Below, one piece after another: positions 1 through 8,857 of a DNA stretch of 64,000 bases. The first letter of the stretch is position 1, and each line of letters starts with the position of its first letter. The translations under genes and the position numbers were made by a program. The stretch covers positions 2,356,001-2,420,000 of the forward strand of contig NZ_LT629734.1 of NCBI RefSeq assembly GCF_900104705.1, read 5' to 3'. The stretch is from Agrococcus carbonis (GTDB lineage Bacteria > Actinomycetota > Actinomycetes > Actinomycetales > Microbacteriaceae). A model generated the notes under the pieces. The model was not told the origin of the DNA, made no database searches, and saw only the letters and a program-made list of their open reading frames with translations.

Positions 1-527
1 GCGAGCTCTCTCACGAGGCGCTGGTGCAGGTGCTCGACGCGCTCCTGACGCCGTCGCAGCGATACCCGGGGCTGGCTCTGCGCCGAGATGCGGGCCGGCC
101 GTGGGCCACACCGGAGCGCCTCGCCGCGCTGCTCCGCCGCGACCGAGGGCTCGCGGGCGTCGCCGCGCTGCGCGCCGCGGCAGCCCACGCGCGAGTCGGC
201 GTCGACTCCCGCTTCGAGACCATCGTGCGGCTGCTGCTGGTGGAGGCCGGTCTCCCTGAGCCTGCGGTGCATCCGCTGGTCGTCGTCGACGGCATCGAGA
301 GCCGCCCCGACCTCGGCTACCCCGACAGCCGCATCGCCATCGAGTACGAGGGCGACGGGCACCGCGAGGAGCGGCAGTGGCACGTGGACATCGATCGGTA
401 CGCGCGCCTCGAGTCCGCGGGCTGGATCACGATCCGCGTCACCCGCGCGCACATGGCGCGGCGAGGCGCCCACTTCGTGCAGCGCGTGCGCGCGGCACTC
501 GCGCGGCGCGCGCCTGGATCCCGCTGA
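1..527 (+). CDS. DUF559/VSR-like endonuclease-domain protein, 5'-truncated by the window edge
   Basis: The frame is open from base 3, so the true start probably lies upstream; a GTG at 24 is the first in-frame start seen. The C-terminal half carries a PD-(D/E)xK-like core: a PDLGYPDSRIAIEYEGDGHR stretch, then a helix with WHVDIDRYARLESAGW and ITIRVT. This is the arrangement of DUF559 proteins, which are related to very-short-patch-repair (Vsr) nucleases. A role in nucleic acid cleavage is inferred from the fold only. It runs toward pckG, and a long hairpin starts 3 bases after the stop. The gene stands alone in what is visible. Confidence 0.75.
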   Translation, partial: ELSHEALVQVLDALLTPSQRYPGLALRRDAGRPWATPERLAALLRRDRGLAGVAALRAAAAHARVGVDSRFETIVRLLLVEAGLPEPAVHPLVVVDGIESRPDLGYPDSRIAIEYEGDGHREERQWHVDIDRYARLESAGWITIRVTRAHMARRGAHFVQRVRAALARRAPGSR

Positions 528-530
528 AGT

Positions 531-581
531 GTTGCGGCGTGTGGGGCTGCACGAACCGTGCAAGCCCCAACACGCCGCAAC
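531..581. terminator. Long intergenic hairpin between convergent genes
   Basis: The left arm 531-553 and right arm 557-581 are complementary over about 23 base pairs, with two single-base bulges on the right arm and a 3-base loop. It begins 3 bases after the nuclease stop and ends 36 bases before the pckG stop codon. There is no T tract on either side. Its place between two convergent 3' ends suggests a bidirectional terminator; the function is inferred. Confidence 0.6.
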
Positions 582-617
582 TCTCCGCTGCGCCCTGCGC
601 GCTGCGCGCTGGGACGG

Positions 618-2486
618 TCAGGCGGCCGCGACCGGCTGCGCCTGCTGCACGTGCTCGAGGCGCCACCGCACGTGGTTGAGCTGGCGCACGAGGCCCGTGG
701 GCAGCGCGTGGCCGAACTGGCCGAAGAACGCCTCGACGTCGACGAGCTCGGTGAGCCACGCCTTCGGGTCGATCTCGAACAGCTCGTCGACGACCTCGGC
801 GTCGAGGTCGAGCCCCTCGAGGTTGAGCGAGCCCTCGGCCGGCATGATGCCGATCGCGGTGTCGACGCCCGCCGCGGTGCCGGCGACGCGGCCGGCGATC
901 CACTCGAGCACGCGGGCGTTCTCGCCGAAGCCCGGCCACAGGAAGCCGCCGTCGGCGTCGCGGCGGAACCAGTTGACCGAGAAGATCTTCGGCGCGTGGC
1001 GGCCGAGCCGGTGGCCCATGTCGATCCAGTGCGAGAAGTAGTCGCCCATGTTGTAGCCGCAGAACGGCAGCATCGCGAAGGGGTCGCGCCGGATCTCGCC
1101 GACGGTGCCCTCGGCGGCGGCGGTCTGCTGGCTCGAGACCGTCGAGCCGACGTAGACGCCGTGCTCCCAGTCGCGCGCCTGCAGCACGAGCGGCACCTGC
1201 GTGGGGCGGCGACCGCCGAAGATGATCGCGTCGAGCGGCACCGCCTCCTCCCAATCGGGAGCGATCGAGGGCGCCTGCTCGGCGCGCACGGTGAAGCGGG
1301 CGTTCGGGTGCGCGGCCGGGCCGTTGGCCGGGTCGTAGGGGCGGCCCTGCCAGTCGATGAGGCCCTCGGGGGCCTCCTTCGTCATGCCCTCCCACCACAC
1401 GTCGCCGTCGGCGGTGAGCGCGACGTTCGTGAAGATCGTGTCGTGCTCCATCATCGCCATCGCGGTGGCGTTGGTCTTCTCCGAGGTGCCGGGGGCGACG
1501 CCGAAGAAGCCGTTCTCGGGGTTGATGGCCCACAGCCGGCCGTCCTCGCCGGGGCGCATCCAGACGATGTCGTCGCCGAGCGTCTCGACCTTCCAGCCCG
1601 GGATGGTCGGCTGCAGCATCGCGAGGTTCGTCTTGCCGCACGCCGAGGGGAAGGCGCCGGCGAGGTGCATGACCCGGCCGTCCTCGTGCTTCATGCGCAG
1701 CAGCAGCATGTGCTCGGCGAGCCAGCCCTCGTCGCGCGCCTGCACCGAGGCGATGCGCAGCGCGAAGCACTTCTTCGCCAGTAGCGCGTTGCCGCCGTAG
1801 GCGGAGCCGAACGACCAGATCTCGCGCGTCTCGGGGAAGTGCGAGATGTAGCGGGTCGAGTTGCACGGCCACGCGACGTCCTGCTCGCCCTCGGCGAGCG
1901 GCGCCCCGATCGAGTGCACCGCGGGCACCCAGTCGGTCGTGCCGCGCATCGCCTCGAGCGCGGCGGTGCCGACGCGCGTCATCGCGTGCATCGACGCGAC
2001 GACGTAGGGGGAGTCGGTGATCTCGATGCCGAGCTTCGAGATGGGGCCGCCGACGGGACCCATCGAGAACGGGATGACGTACATCGTGCGGCCGCGCATC
2101 GAGCCGTCGAAGAGGCCGCCGAGCACCTGCCGCATCGAGGCGGGGTCGCGCCAGTTGTTCGTGGGGCCGGCGTCGTCGGCGTCCTCGGCGCAGATGAACG
2201 TGCGGCTCTCCATGCGCGCGACGTCGTCGGGGTGCGAGCGCGCGAGGTAGCTGTTCGGGCGCTTCGGCACCGGCACGATCGTGCCGGCCTCGAGCATGAT
2301 GTCGATGAGGCGCTGGTACTCCTCCGGCGTGCCGTCGGCCCAGACGATGTCGGCCGGCTCGGTGAGCTCGGCGACCGATGCGACCCACGCGACGACGCGG
2401 GGGTCGGCGCCCTCGGGGGCGTTGACCGAGCCGGGCTTCACTGGCTTGGCGGCGGAGCGGGTCGGCGCGGGAGGGATGAGCGTCAT
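618..2486 (-). CDS. pckG: Phosphoenolpyruvate carboxykinase (GTP)
   Basis: This 622-residue cytosolic enzyme converts oxaloacetate and GTP to phosphoenolpyruvate, GDP and CO2 in gluconeogenesis. The nucleotide-binding loop [12 protein letters not shown] and the segments GDDIVWM and [12 protein letters not shown] identify the GTP-dependent family, and the length is normal. The ATG at 2486 starts [10 protein letters not shown]; an upstream in-frame start at 2543 is less likely because it would add a basic unconserved tail. A CAGACT hexamer (minus strand) at 2493-2498 ends six bases before this ATG, which suits a leaderless transcript. It is divergent from the RamB-like regulator gene and shares a motif with it, consistent with carbon-source control. 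Confidence 0.96.
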   Translation of the reverse strand: MTLIPPAPTRSAAKPVKPGSVNAPEGADPRVVAWVASVAELTEPADIVWADGTPEEYQRLIDIMLEAGTIVPVPKRPNSYLARSHPDDVARMESRTFICAEDADDAGPTNNWRDPASMRQVLGGLFDGSMRGRTMYVIPFSMGPVGGPISKLGIEITDSPYVVASMHAMTRVGTAALEAMRGTTDWVPAVHSIGAPLAEGEQDVAWPCNSTRYISHFPETREIWSFGSAYGGNALLAKKCFALRIASVQARDEGWLAEHMLLLRMKHEDGRVMHLAGAFPSACGKTNLAMLQPTIPGWKVETLGDDIVWMRPGEDGRLWAINPENGFFGVAPGTSEKTNATAMAMMEHDTIFTNVALTADGDVWWEGMTKEAPEGLIDWQGRPYDPANGPAAHPNARFTVRAEQAPSIAPDWEEAVPLDAIIFGGRRPTQVPLVLQARDWEHGVYVGSTVSSQQTAAAEGTVGEIRRDPFAMLPFCGYNMGDYFSHWIDMGHRLGRHAPKIFSVNWFRRDADGGFLWPGFGENARVLEWIAGRVAGTAAGVDTAIGIMPAEGSLNLEGLDLDAEVVDELFEIDPKAWLTELVDVEAFFGQFGHALPTGLVRQLNHVRWRLEHVQQAQPVAAA

Positions 2487-2561
2487 GCTTCGAGTCTGAC
2501 CCGGGGCGCGGATGCGGTGGCCCGCCCGGGCGAGAAGGATCACGGAGTCCTTGACCGCGGT

Positions 2562-2572
2562 GAAAGTTCGCC
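2562..2572. promoter_or_regulatory. Putative operator half of a repeated motif, pckG side
   Basis: GAAAGTTCGCC here matches GAAGATTCGCC at 2624-2634, 62 bases away, at nine of eleven positions. Both lie between pckG and the RamB-like gene. Shared binding by that regulator is inferred, not shown. Confidence 0.4.
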
Positions 2573-2619
2573 CTTCCAGCGGCCCGCGGAGGTCCTACGC
2601 GCGGCGGTCGCGACCAATA

Positions 2620-2635
2620 TGGCGAAGATTCGCCA
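2620..2635. promoter_or_regulatory. Perfect palindrome over the regulator's -35 region
   Basis: TGGCGAAGATTCGCCA is a perfect inverted repeat of 7-base arms with a 2-base centre. It covers the region where the -35 box of the downstream promoter should be (the -10 is TACACT at 2645-2650). This is a good candidate autoregulatory operator for the RamB-like protein. Confidence 0.5.
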
Positions 2636-2644
2636 GAAGTTTCG

Positions 2645-2650
2645 TACACT
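2645..2650 (+). promoter_or_regulatory. -10 hexamer TACACT of the RamB-like gene, leaderless layout
   Basis: TACACT ends six bases before the ATG at 2657. Transcription would begin at or next to the A of the start codon, and no ribosome binding site is present. Confidence 0.55.
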
Positions 2651-2656
2651 GGGGGC

Positions 2657-4090
2657 ATGGTCGACGCAGCAGTCCTCGGGCACCGCATCCGTCATTTCCG
2701 CACCGCGGCCGAGCTGACGCTCGATGCCCTCGGCGAGCGCATCGGGCTCGCGGGCAGCCAGCTCTCCCTCATCGAGAACGGTCACCGCGAGCCGAAGCTC
2801 AGCCACCTGCAGGCGATCGCCGACGTGCTGGGCGTCACGAGCGCGCAGCTGCTCGACCCCGAGCCGCCCACCGAGCGCAGCCGCCTCGAGCTCGACCTGC
2901 AGCGGCTGCAGGAGTCGCCGAGCTACCGCAGGCTCGGGCTGCCGACCGTGCGGCCGACCCGCTCGATGAGCGACGAGCACCTGCGCGCCCTCGTGGGCCT
3001 GCACCGCGAGCTCGACCGACGCGCGCGGGAGGCGATCGCCACCCCCGAGCAGGCGCGCCGCGACGCGACAGCGCTGCGGCTCGCCATGCGCGAGCAGGAC
3101 AACTCGCTGCCCGAGCTCGACGAGCTCGCCGAGGAGCAGCTGCGCGCCGTCGGCTACGAGGGCGGCAGCCTCACCCACCGCACCGTCAGTGAGATGGCCG
3201 CGCGGCTCGGCTTCGAGCTCGTCTACGTCACCGACCTGCCGCACTCGACGCGCTCGGTCACCGACCTCGAGACCGGCCGCATCTACCTGCCGCCGGCGTC
3301 GATCCCCGGCGGCCACGGCCTGCGCTCGATGGCGCTCCAGGCGCTCGCGCACCGGCTGCTCGGCCATCACGAGCCGCGCGACTACCGCGAGTTCCTGCAG
3401 CAGCGGCTCGAGATCAACTACTTCGCCGCCGCGACGCTCATGCCCCGCTCGCGCGCCGTCGAGTACCTCTCGCGCGCCAAGCGCGAGCGCAACCTCGCCG
3501 TCGAGGACTTCCGCGACGCCTTCGGCGTCACCCACGAGACCGCGGCGATGCGCTTCACCAACCTCGCCACCACGCACCTCGACCTGCGCGTGCACTTCCT
3601 GCGGGTCGCCGAGGACGGCGCCCTCTCCCGCGTCTACGAGAACGACGGCATGCCCATCCCGGTCGACGCCTCCGGCCACGCCGAGGGGCAGGTCGTGTGC
3701 CGCAAGTTCGCCGCCCGCAGCGCCTTCGAGCGCACGAGCCGCACGACGGAGTTCTACCAGTACACCGACACGCCCGCCGGGACCTTCTGGTGCTCGACGC
3801 AGATCGGCGCGGGCACCGAGGGCGAGTTCTCCATCTCGTTCGGGGTGCCGTTCGACGACGCGAAGTACTTCCGCGGCGCGCAGACCGCGTTCCGCCAGGT
3901 GTCCACGTGCCCCGACGAGCGCTGCTGCGCGCTGCCCGACGACGCGCTCGCGAACCGCTGGCGCCACAAGTCGTGGGCGTCGGCGCGCATGCACCAGCAC
4001 ACGCTCGCCCCGCTGCCGAGCGGCACCTATCCGGGGGTCGACGACGCCGAGCTCTACGAGTTCCTCGAGCGCCACGCGCCCGCGCTGTGA
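2657..4090 (+). CDS. XRE-family regulator with IrrE/ImmA-like and DUF2083-type domains (RamB/ScfR-like)
   Basis: A 477-residue cytosolic DNA-binding protein. Residues about 7-65 form an XRE helix-turn-helix (LDALGERIGLAGSQLSLIENG). A central IrrE/ImmA-like peptidase domain spans about 170-250, but its metal motif is degenerate: the segment reads ALAHRLLGHHE, with no HExxH. The C-terminal part has many Cys and His residues (STCPDERCCALPDD), typical of the short-chain fatty acyl regulator group that includes Corynebacterium and Mycobacterium RamB, which controls acetate and glyoxylate genes. Its position divergent from pckG suggests control of gluconeogenesis and of itself. The family call is firm; the RamB-equivalent role is inferred. 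Confidence 0.85.
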   Translation: MVDAAVLGHRIRHFRTAAELTLDALGERIGLAGSQLSLIENGHREPKLSHLQAIADVLGVTSAQLLDPEPPTERSRLELDLQRLQESPSYRRLGLPTVRPTRSMSDEHLRALVGLHRELDRRAREAIATPEQARRDATALRLAMREQDNSLPELDELAEEQLRAVGYEGGSLTHRTVSEMAARLGFELVYVTDLPHSTRSVTDLETGRIYLPPASIPGGHGLRSMALQALAHRLLGHHEPRDYREFLQQRLEINYFAAATLMPRSRAVEYLSRAKRERNLAVEDFRDAFGVTHETAAMRFTNLATTHLDLRVHFLRVAEDGALSRVYENDGMPIPVDASGHAEGQVVCRKFAARSAFERTSRTTEFYQYTDTPAGTFWCSTQIGAGTEGEFSISFGVPFDDAKYFRGAQTAFRQVSTCPDERCCALPDDALANRWRHKSWASARMHQHTLAPLPSGTYPGVDDAELYEFLERHAPAL

Positions 4091-4150
4091 CCGCGCCGCC
4101 CGGGGCAGGGGGCCGGATGCGTCGGGTCGCCGAGCGCGTCCGCCACGCCC

Positions 4151-4179
4151 TTGGCAGGCGGCCGCGCCCGGCTTACAGT
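4151..4179 (+). promoter_or_regulatory. Housekeeping-type promoter TTGGCA-N17-TACAGT
   Basis: TTGGCA at 4151-4156 and TACAGT at 4174-4179 are separated by 17 bases, the ideal housekeeping sigma spacing. They precede the gene at 4210, which also has an AGGGAG ribosome binding site at 4199-4204, so this gene has a conventional leader. Confidence 0.6.
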
Positions 4180-4209
4180 GATCTCGCCACGTCGACCCAG
4201 GGAGCCGAC

Positions 4210-4842
4210 ATGACCGAGATGACCGACGGGCTCGACTCGATCGAGCAGACTCTCCGACGCGGTGCCGCGCACCTGGCCGAGCTCCATCCGACCTTCGATC
4301 CCACCCTCGTCGAGCGCATCGTCTTCGAGTCGCACGCGACGCTCGCGCGCGGCGCCCGCATCAAGGCGCACCTCGCGCCGCTCGCCCTCAAGTTCGCCGC
4401 CGACCGCCTGCAGGCGCTCGAGCGCGCAGGATCCCGCGACGAGGGCGGACCGGTGCGGGTGCTCGTCGAGTCGATCCGCAACGACGGCATCTCGCAGATG
4501 GCGGCCGCCTATCTCAACGCGCTCGGCGACGGCCGCGTCGAGGCGCTCTCGGCGGCGGTGAGCCCGGCCGACGAGGTGCTGCGCACGGTGATGGACGTGA
4601 TGGAGGAGGACGGGGTGCCGCTCACCGAGAGCTTCCCGAAGCCCGTCACCGACGACGTCGCGCGGGCTGCCGACGTCATCATCACGATGCTCATCGAGCA
4701 TCCGTTCGACGTCGCGCGGCACCAGCGGGTCGAGGCGTGGGACTTCGACGACCCGGCCGGCCTCAGCACCGACGAGGTGCGACGCATCCGCGACCGCGTG
4801 CGCCGCCGCGTGCAGGAGTTCCTCGACGCCCTCGACGCCTGA
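4210..4842 (+). CDS. ArsC/low-molecular-weight phosphatase-like pseudoenzyme with N-terminal three-helix bundle
   Basis: A 210-residue protein. Residues about 10-72 look like the three-helix-bundle dimerization domain often fused to actinobacterial arsenate reductases. The rest follows the ArsC/LMW-phosphatase fold: a P-loop region at 84-97, then KPVTDDVARAADVIITM and EAWDFDDPAG with the conserved Asp region. The active site is destroyed: in the Cx5R loop the nucleophilic Cys is Ser88 and the Arg is Ile94, and the conserved Cys after ITM is Ile162. Catalysis by the usual mechanism is therefore not expected; a binding or regulatory role is inferred. The ATG follows AGGGAG, and the promoter is at 4151-4179. 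No ars operon genes are nearby. Confidence 0.75.
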   Translation: MTEMTDGLDSIEQTLRRGAAHLAELHPTFDPTLVERIVFESHATLARGARIKAHLAPLALKFAADRLQALERAGSRDEGGPVRVLVESIRNDGISQMAAAYLNALGDGRVEALSAAVSPADEVLRTVMDVMEEDGVPLTESFPKPVTDDVARAADVIITMLIEHPFDVARHQRVEAWDFDDPAGLSTDEVRRIRDRVRRRVQEFLDALDA

Positions 4843-4847
4843 GCCCC

Positions 4848-5030
4848 TCGCCGGTTGAGCGCCCCTGCTCGCCGGTCGAGGAGCGCCCGGGCGCAGCCCG
4901 GACGCGTCACGAGACCACCCCGCCCCCCTCGCCGGTCGAGGAGCGCCCGGGCGGAGCCCGGACGCGTCACGAGACCCTTGGGCCCGCACTGCCCCCTCGT
5001 CGGTCGAGTAGCCCCGCAGTGCCGCATCGA
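4848..5030. repeat. Dispersed hairpin repeat locus 1 (two full type-A copies plus partial copies)
   Basis: Copies at 4869-4916 and 4929-4975 share CTCGCCGGTCGAGGAGCGC, a GCCCGG-type stem and GACGCGTCACGAGAC. A truncated copy precedes them and a degraded type-B copy (CGGTCGAGTAG...) lies at about 4998-5030. The stem arms CCCGGGC/GCCCGG flank a GCA or GGA loop. The cluster fills the gap after the ArsC-like gene. Confidence 0.8.
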
Positions 5031-5102
5031 GCCCACCCGCCCACTCGACACACGCCCGCGCCCCGCCCACCACCGCATCCGCCGCCCCGCTATCGTTCCG
5101 CC

Positions 5103-6368
5103 ATGACCGTCGACGCTGACGCCCGGCTCGCGAGCCGCGACCTCACGCTCGACCTCGCGCGCGTGGCGTGCGTGCTGCTGGTCGTGGTCATCCACCTGCT
5201 GTTCGTCGGCGTCGGCCGCGGCGCCGACGGCGCGCTCGTCATCGAGCGCACCGTCGAGGCGCAGCCGTGGTTCGCGGGCGCGACGTGGATCGGCGACATC
5301 ATGCCGCTGTTCTTCGTGGTCGGCGGCTTCGCGGCGATGGCCGGCTGGCAGAGCCTCGAGCGGCGCGGCGGCGACGCGAACGCGTTCGTGCGCACGCGCC
5401 TCGCCCGGCTCGCGCGCCCGGCGCTGCCGCTGTTCCTCTTCCTCGCCCTCGCGCTCGCTGGCGCGTGGGCGCTCGGCGTCGACCCCGCGCTCGTCGACAC
5501 CGTCGCGATCGGCATCGGCTCGCCGCTGTGGTTCCTCGCGGCCTACGTGCTCGCGCAGGCGCTCGCCCCGCTCATGATCCGCCTGCACCGCCGCGCGCCG
5601 GTCGCGACGCTCGTCCTCCTCGCGGTCGCGGCGGCGCTCGTCGACGCCGTGCGGCTGCTCTCGGGCATCGAGCTGCTCGGTCTGCCGAACGTCGTGATCA
5701 TCTGGGTCGCGGTGCAGCAGCTCGGCTTCTGGATGCATGACGGATGGTTCCGGTCGCGGTCGCCCTGGACGCTCGCCGCGATCATCGCGGTCGGCTTCGC
5801 CGCGCTCTACGCCGTCGTCCCGGTCGCGGGCTACTCATGGAGCATGCTCTCCAACCAGTACCCGCCGACGGTGCCGATGCTCGTGCTGGGCGTCGTGCAG
5901 GCGGCGGCGCTCACGCTGCTGCACCGGCCGCTGAGCGCCCTCATGCGCACGCGCGCCGCGCGCGGCGTCGTCTGGTTCTCCGGCAGCCGGCTGATGACGA
6001 TCTACCTGTGGCACCTGCCGGTGATCATGATCGTCGTCGGCATCCAGCTGCTGCTGCCGATCCCGCTGCCCGAGCCGGCCTCCGGCACCTGGTGGCTCAC
6101 TCGCATCCCGGTGCTCTTCCTCGTGCTCGGCATCGTGTGGCTGCTCTCGCTCTGGCTCGTGCGGTACGAGCGCAGCCCCGCGCACCTCGTCGCCCCCGTG
6201 CATCCGGGCATGGGTGTGACCGCGACGGCGGTCGTGCTGTTCGCGGCGGCGCCGTTCCTCATCATGGTGCTCGGGCTCGACACGACGCTCGCGGTCGTGG
6301 GCGTCGTCGGCACGACGGCGGCGATCTGGCTCATCCGCGGCCGCCGGGCGAGCCTCGTCGCGCCCTGA
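5103..6368 (+). CDS. Acyltransferase 3 family integral membrane protein
   Basis: A 421-residue protein with about ten hydrophobic helices. It starts with LTLDLARVACVLLVVVIHLL, the helix carrying the family's basic residue and histidine, and continues with IMPLFFVVGGFAAM and FVRTRLARLARP. Proteins of this family transfer acyl groups to sugars or envelope polymers at the cytoplasmic membrane; the substrate cannot be told. ATG 5103 is six bases after TATCGT (5091-5096), so the transcript is probably leaderless. It stands alone and converges with copA across a hairpin repeat. Confidence 0.85.
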   Translation: MTVDADARLASRDLTLDLARVACVLLVVVIHLLFVGVGRGADGALVIERTVEAQPWFAGATWIGDIMPLFFVVGGFAAMAGWQSLERRGGDANAFVRTRLARLARPALPLFLFLALALAGAWALGVDPALVDTVAIGIGSPLWFLAAYVLAQALAPLMIRLHRRAPVATLVLLAVAAALVDAVRLLSGIELLGLPNVVIIWVAVQQLGFWMHDGWFRSRSPWTLAAIIAVGFAALYAVVPVAGYSWSMLSNQYPPTVPMLVLGVVQAAALTLLHRPLSALMRTRAARGVVWFSGSRLMTIYLWHLPVIMIVVGIQLLLPIPLPEPASGTWWLTRIPVLFLVLGIVWLLSLWLVRYERSPAHLVAPVHPGMGVTATAVVLFAAAPFLIMVLGLDTTLAVVGVVGTTAAIWLIRGRRASLVAP

Positions 6369-6384
6369 AGACGCGCCGCCCCCT

Positions 6385-6426
6385 CCGCTGATCGAGTAGG
6401 CCGGCGCAGCCGGCCGTATCGAGATC
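6385..6426. repeat. Dispersed hairpin repeat locus 2 (type B)
   Basis: CTGATCGAGTAG, stem GGCCGGC-GCA-GCCGGCC, then GTATCGAGATC. It lies between the convergent acyltransferase and copA genes, and its last bases overlap the copA stop codon. A bidirectional terminator role is likely. Confidence 0.75.
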
Positions 6427-8677
6427 ACACGGTCGGCCGGAACCCCCGCAGCGTCAGCGAGTGCAGCACGACGAACACGCTCGAGCAGGCCATCGCGATC
6501 CCGGCGATGAGCGGACTCAGCAGCCCTGCCATCGCGAGCGGGATCGCCGCGACGTTGTACGCGAAGGCCCAGAAGAGGTTGACGCGGATCGTCCGCAGCG
6601 TCCGCCGCGACAGCGCCACCGCATCCGCCGCCCCCGCGAGGTCGCCGTGCACGAGGGTGATGTCGGCGGCCTGCTGCGCAGCATCGGTGCCCGTGCCCAT
6701 CGCGAGGCCCAGGTCGGCGGCCGCGAGCGCGGCCGCGTCGTTGACGCCGTCCCCTGCCATCGCGACCTTCGCGGCACGGCCCCGCACGGTCCGCTCCTGC
6801 TCGGCGCGCACCGCCCCGACCTTGCCGGCGGGCGTGACGCCCGCGACCACGCGGTCGATGCCGACCTCGTCGGCCACGGCCCGCGCCGCGCGCTCGTGGT
6901 CGCCCGTGAGCATCACGACGTCGATGCCGAGCCGCGCGAGCCGAGCGACCGCGGCGCGGCTCGTCGCCTTCACGGTGTCGCGCACGGAGACGACCGCGCG
7001 CATCCGCCCGTTCCAGGCGACGGCGAGCGCGGTCGCGCCCTTGGCCTCCGCCGCCTCGAACGCCGCGGTGAGCTCGTCGGGCATCGCGACGCCCCAGTCG
7101 GCGGCGAGCCACGCGGGCTTGCCGACCTGCACGGCGAGGCCGTCGACGAGCCCGGTCACGCCGGCGCCGACGGCCGCCCGCACCTGCTCGGCCACGACCG
7201 CGGCGCGCGCCGGGGCGCCGGCCGGCACCGACGCATCCGCTGCTTCGACGGCCTCGACGATCGCGCGCGCGATCGGGTGCTCGCTCGCCCGCTCGACGGC
7301 CGCGGCGATGCGCAGCGCGGCGTCCGCGTCCTCGCCGTCAGCGGCCGTCACGGCCTCGACGCGCATGCGGCCCTCGGTGACGGTGCCGGTCTTGTCGACG
7401 AGCATCGTCGTGATGCCGCGGCTCGATTCGAGCACGCGCGCGTCGCGGATGAGGATGCCGAGCTGCGCACCGCGGGTGGTGCCTGCGAGAAGGGCGGTGG
7501 GGGTCGCGAGGCCGAGCGCGCACGGGCACGCGATGATGAGCGTCGCGACCGCGGCCGTGAACGCTGCGACGACGTCGCCGGTGAGCAGCAGCCAGCCCGC
7601 GAGCGCGAGCGCCGAGAGCACGAGCACGGCCGGCACGAAGAACTGCGAGACGCGATCGGCGACGCGCTGCACGTCGGCCTTGCCCTCCTGGGCGCGCTCG
7701 AGCAGCGACGCGATGCGGCTGAGCTCGGTGTCGGCGCCGACGCGCGTCGCCTCGACCACGAGCATGCCGTGGCCGTTGATCGTGGCGCCGGTCACCTCGC
7801 TGCCGACGGTCACCTCGATCGGCAGCGACTCGCCCGTGAGCAGCGACGCGTCGATCGCCGAGGCGCCCTCGACGACGACGCCGTCGGCCGCGATCTTCTC
7901 GCCCGGCACGACGCGGAAGCGGTCGCCGACGACGAGCTCGCCGACCGGGATGCGCGACTCGACGCCGTCGCGGATGACGCTCGCCTCCTTCGCGCCGAGG
8001 CGCGCGAGGGCGCGCAGCGCCTGCTGGCTCGAGCGCTTGGCGCGGTGCTCGATCACGCGGCCGGCGAGCAGGAAGACGGTCACGATGGCCGCGACCTCGA
8101 GGTAGAGCTCGTCGCCGTGGCCGCCGAAGAGCTGCAGCTCCATGCGCATGCCGATGCGGCCCGCGTCGCCCCAGATGAGCGCCCACAGCGACCACCCGAG
8201 CGCGGCGAGCACGCCGAGCGAGACGAGCGTGTCCATCGTCGCGGCGCCGTGGCGCAGGTTGACGGCCGCGGCGCGGTGGAACGGCCACGCGCCCCACAGC
8301 GCGATCGGCAGCGTGAGCGCGAGCACCATCCACTGCCAGCCGGCGAACTGCAGCGCGGGCACCATCGACAGCACCGCGACGGGCACGCCGAGGGCTGCGG
8401 ATGCGATGAGGCGCGTCACGAGGCCGCGCCCGGCGGCGTCGTGGTCGCCGTCGGCCGCGGGCGTGGGCACCGCGGCGGTGTAGCCCGTCTGCTCGACGGT
8501 GCGGATCGCATCCTCGACCGTGAGCCCCTGGGGCAGCGTGACGTGCGCGATCTCGGTGGCGTAGTTGACGCTCGCCTCGACGCCGGGCAGCTTGCCGAGC
8601 TTGCGCTCGATGCGCCCCGCGCAGGAGGAGCAGGTCATGCCCCCGATCTCGAGGTCGATGACGGTGGGAGTGCTCAC
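6425..8677 (-). CDS. copA: Copper-exporting P1B-type ATPase
   Basis: A 750-residue membrane pump that exports Cu+ with ATP hydrolysis. One N-terminal heavy-metal domain has GGMTCSSC (Cys at about 16 and 19). The transmembrane metal site is CPC (about residue 384), the phosphorylation motif DKTGT is near 427, the hinge motif is GDGVNDAAAL, and MACSSV lies in the last helix. The GTG at 8677 (VSTPTVIDLE) is preferred over an upstream ATG at 8746, because a CsoR box sits at 8687-8703 and a TATCGT hexamer (minus strand, 8684-8689) ends six bases before the GTG. The transcript is then leaderless and copper-induced. It lies downstream of csoR-copZ but has its own promoter. Confidence 0.95.
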   Translation of the reverse strand: MSTPTVIDLEIGGMTCSSCAGRIERKLGKLPGVEASVNYATEIAHVTLPQGLTVEDAIRTVEQTGYTAAVPTPAADGDHDAAGRGLVTRLIASAALGVPVAVLSMVPALQFAGWQWMVLALTLPIALWGAWPFHRAAAVNLRHGAATMDTLVSLGVLAALGWSLWALIWGDAGRIGMRMELQLFGGHGDELYLEVAAIVTVFLLAGRVIEHRAKRSSQQALRALARLGAKEASVIRDGVESRIPVGELVVGDRFRVVPGEKIAADGVVVEGASAIDASLLTGESLPIEVTVGSEVTGATINGHGMLVVEATRVGADTELSRIASLLERAQEGKADVQRVADRVSQFFVPAVLVLSALALAGWLLLTGDVVAAFTAAVATLIIACPCALGLATPTALLAGTTRGAQLGILIRDARVLESSRGITTMLVDKTGTVTEGRMRVEAVTAADGEDADAALRIAAAVERASEHPIARAIVEAVEAADASVPAGAPARAAVVAEQVRAAVGAGVTGLVDGLAVQVGKPAWLAADWGVAMPDELTAAFEAAEAKGATALAVAWNGRMRAVVSVRDTVKATSRAAVARLARLGIDVVMLTGDHERAARAVADEVGIDRVVAGVTPAGKVGAVRAEQERTVRGRAAKVAMAGDGVNDAAALAAADLGLAMGTGTDAAQQAADITLVHGDLAGAADAVALSRRTLRTIRVNLFWAFAYNVAAIPLAMAGLLSPLIAGIAMACSSVFVVLHSLTLRGFRPTV

Positions 8678-8686
8678 GCGCCCACG

Positions 8687-8703
8687 ATACCCCCCAGGGG
8701 TAT
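8687..8703. promoter_or_regulatory. CsoR operator of copA
   Basis: ATACCCC-N3-GGGGTAT palindrome, identical in form to the boxes at 9543-9559 and 57040-57056. It begins nine bases upstream of the copA start and overlaps the -10 hexamer, so bound CsoR would block RNA polymerase directly. Confidence 0.85.
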
Positions 8704-8749
8704 CACGCGCAATGCGGCGACCGTCGGCCGAGAATCGCCCGCCCACTCC

Positions 8750-8796
8750 CGCCGGTCGAGGAGCGCCCGGCCTCCGGCCGGACGCGTCACGAGACC
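8750..8796. repeat. Dispersed hairpin repeat locus 3 (type A)
   Basis: GCCGGTCGAGGAGCGC, stem CCGGCC-TCC-GGCCGG, then ACGCGTCACGAGACC. The stem differs from locus 1 by paired changes that keep the pairing. It separates the 3' end of the copZ-like gene from the copA promoter. Confidence 0.8.
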
Positions 8797-8857
8797 CACA
8801 ACCTCAGGCACGACGAAGCGCCGACCCCCACAGGGATCGGCGCTCCACCAGCGAGCC

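Noticed and set aside
439..2688. Long open frame opposite pckG and similar long frames opposite copA, rho, lysA-hom, atpA, atpD and copB
   Set aside because: They are Arg/Ala/Gly-rich reflections of strongly conserved genes on the other strand and have no family motifs.
3340..3380. Active metallopeptidase (HExxH) in the RamB-like regulator
   Set aside because: The segment reads HRLLGHHE and lacks the HExxH pattern, so no catalytic site is claimed.
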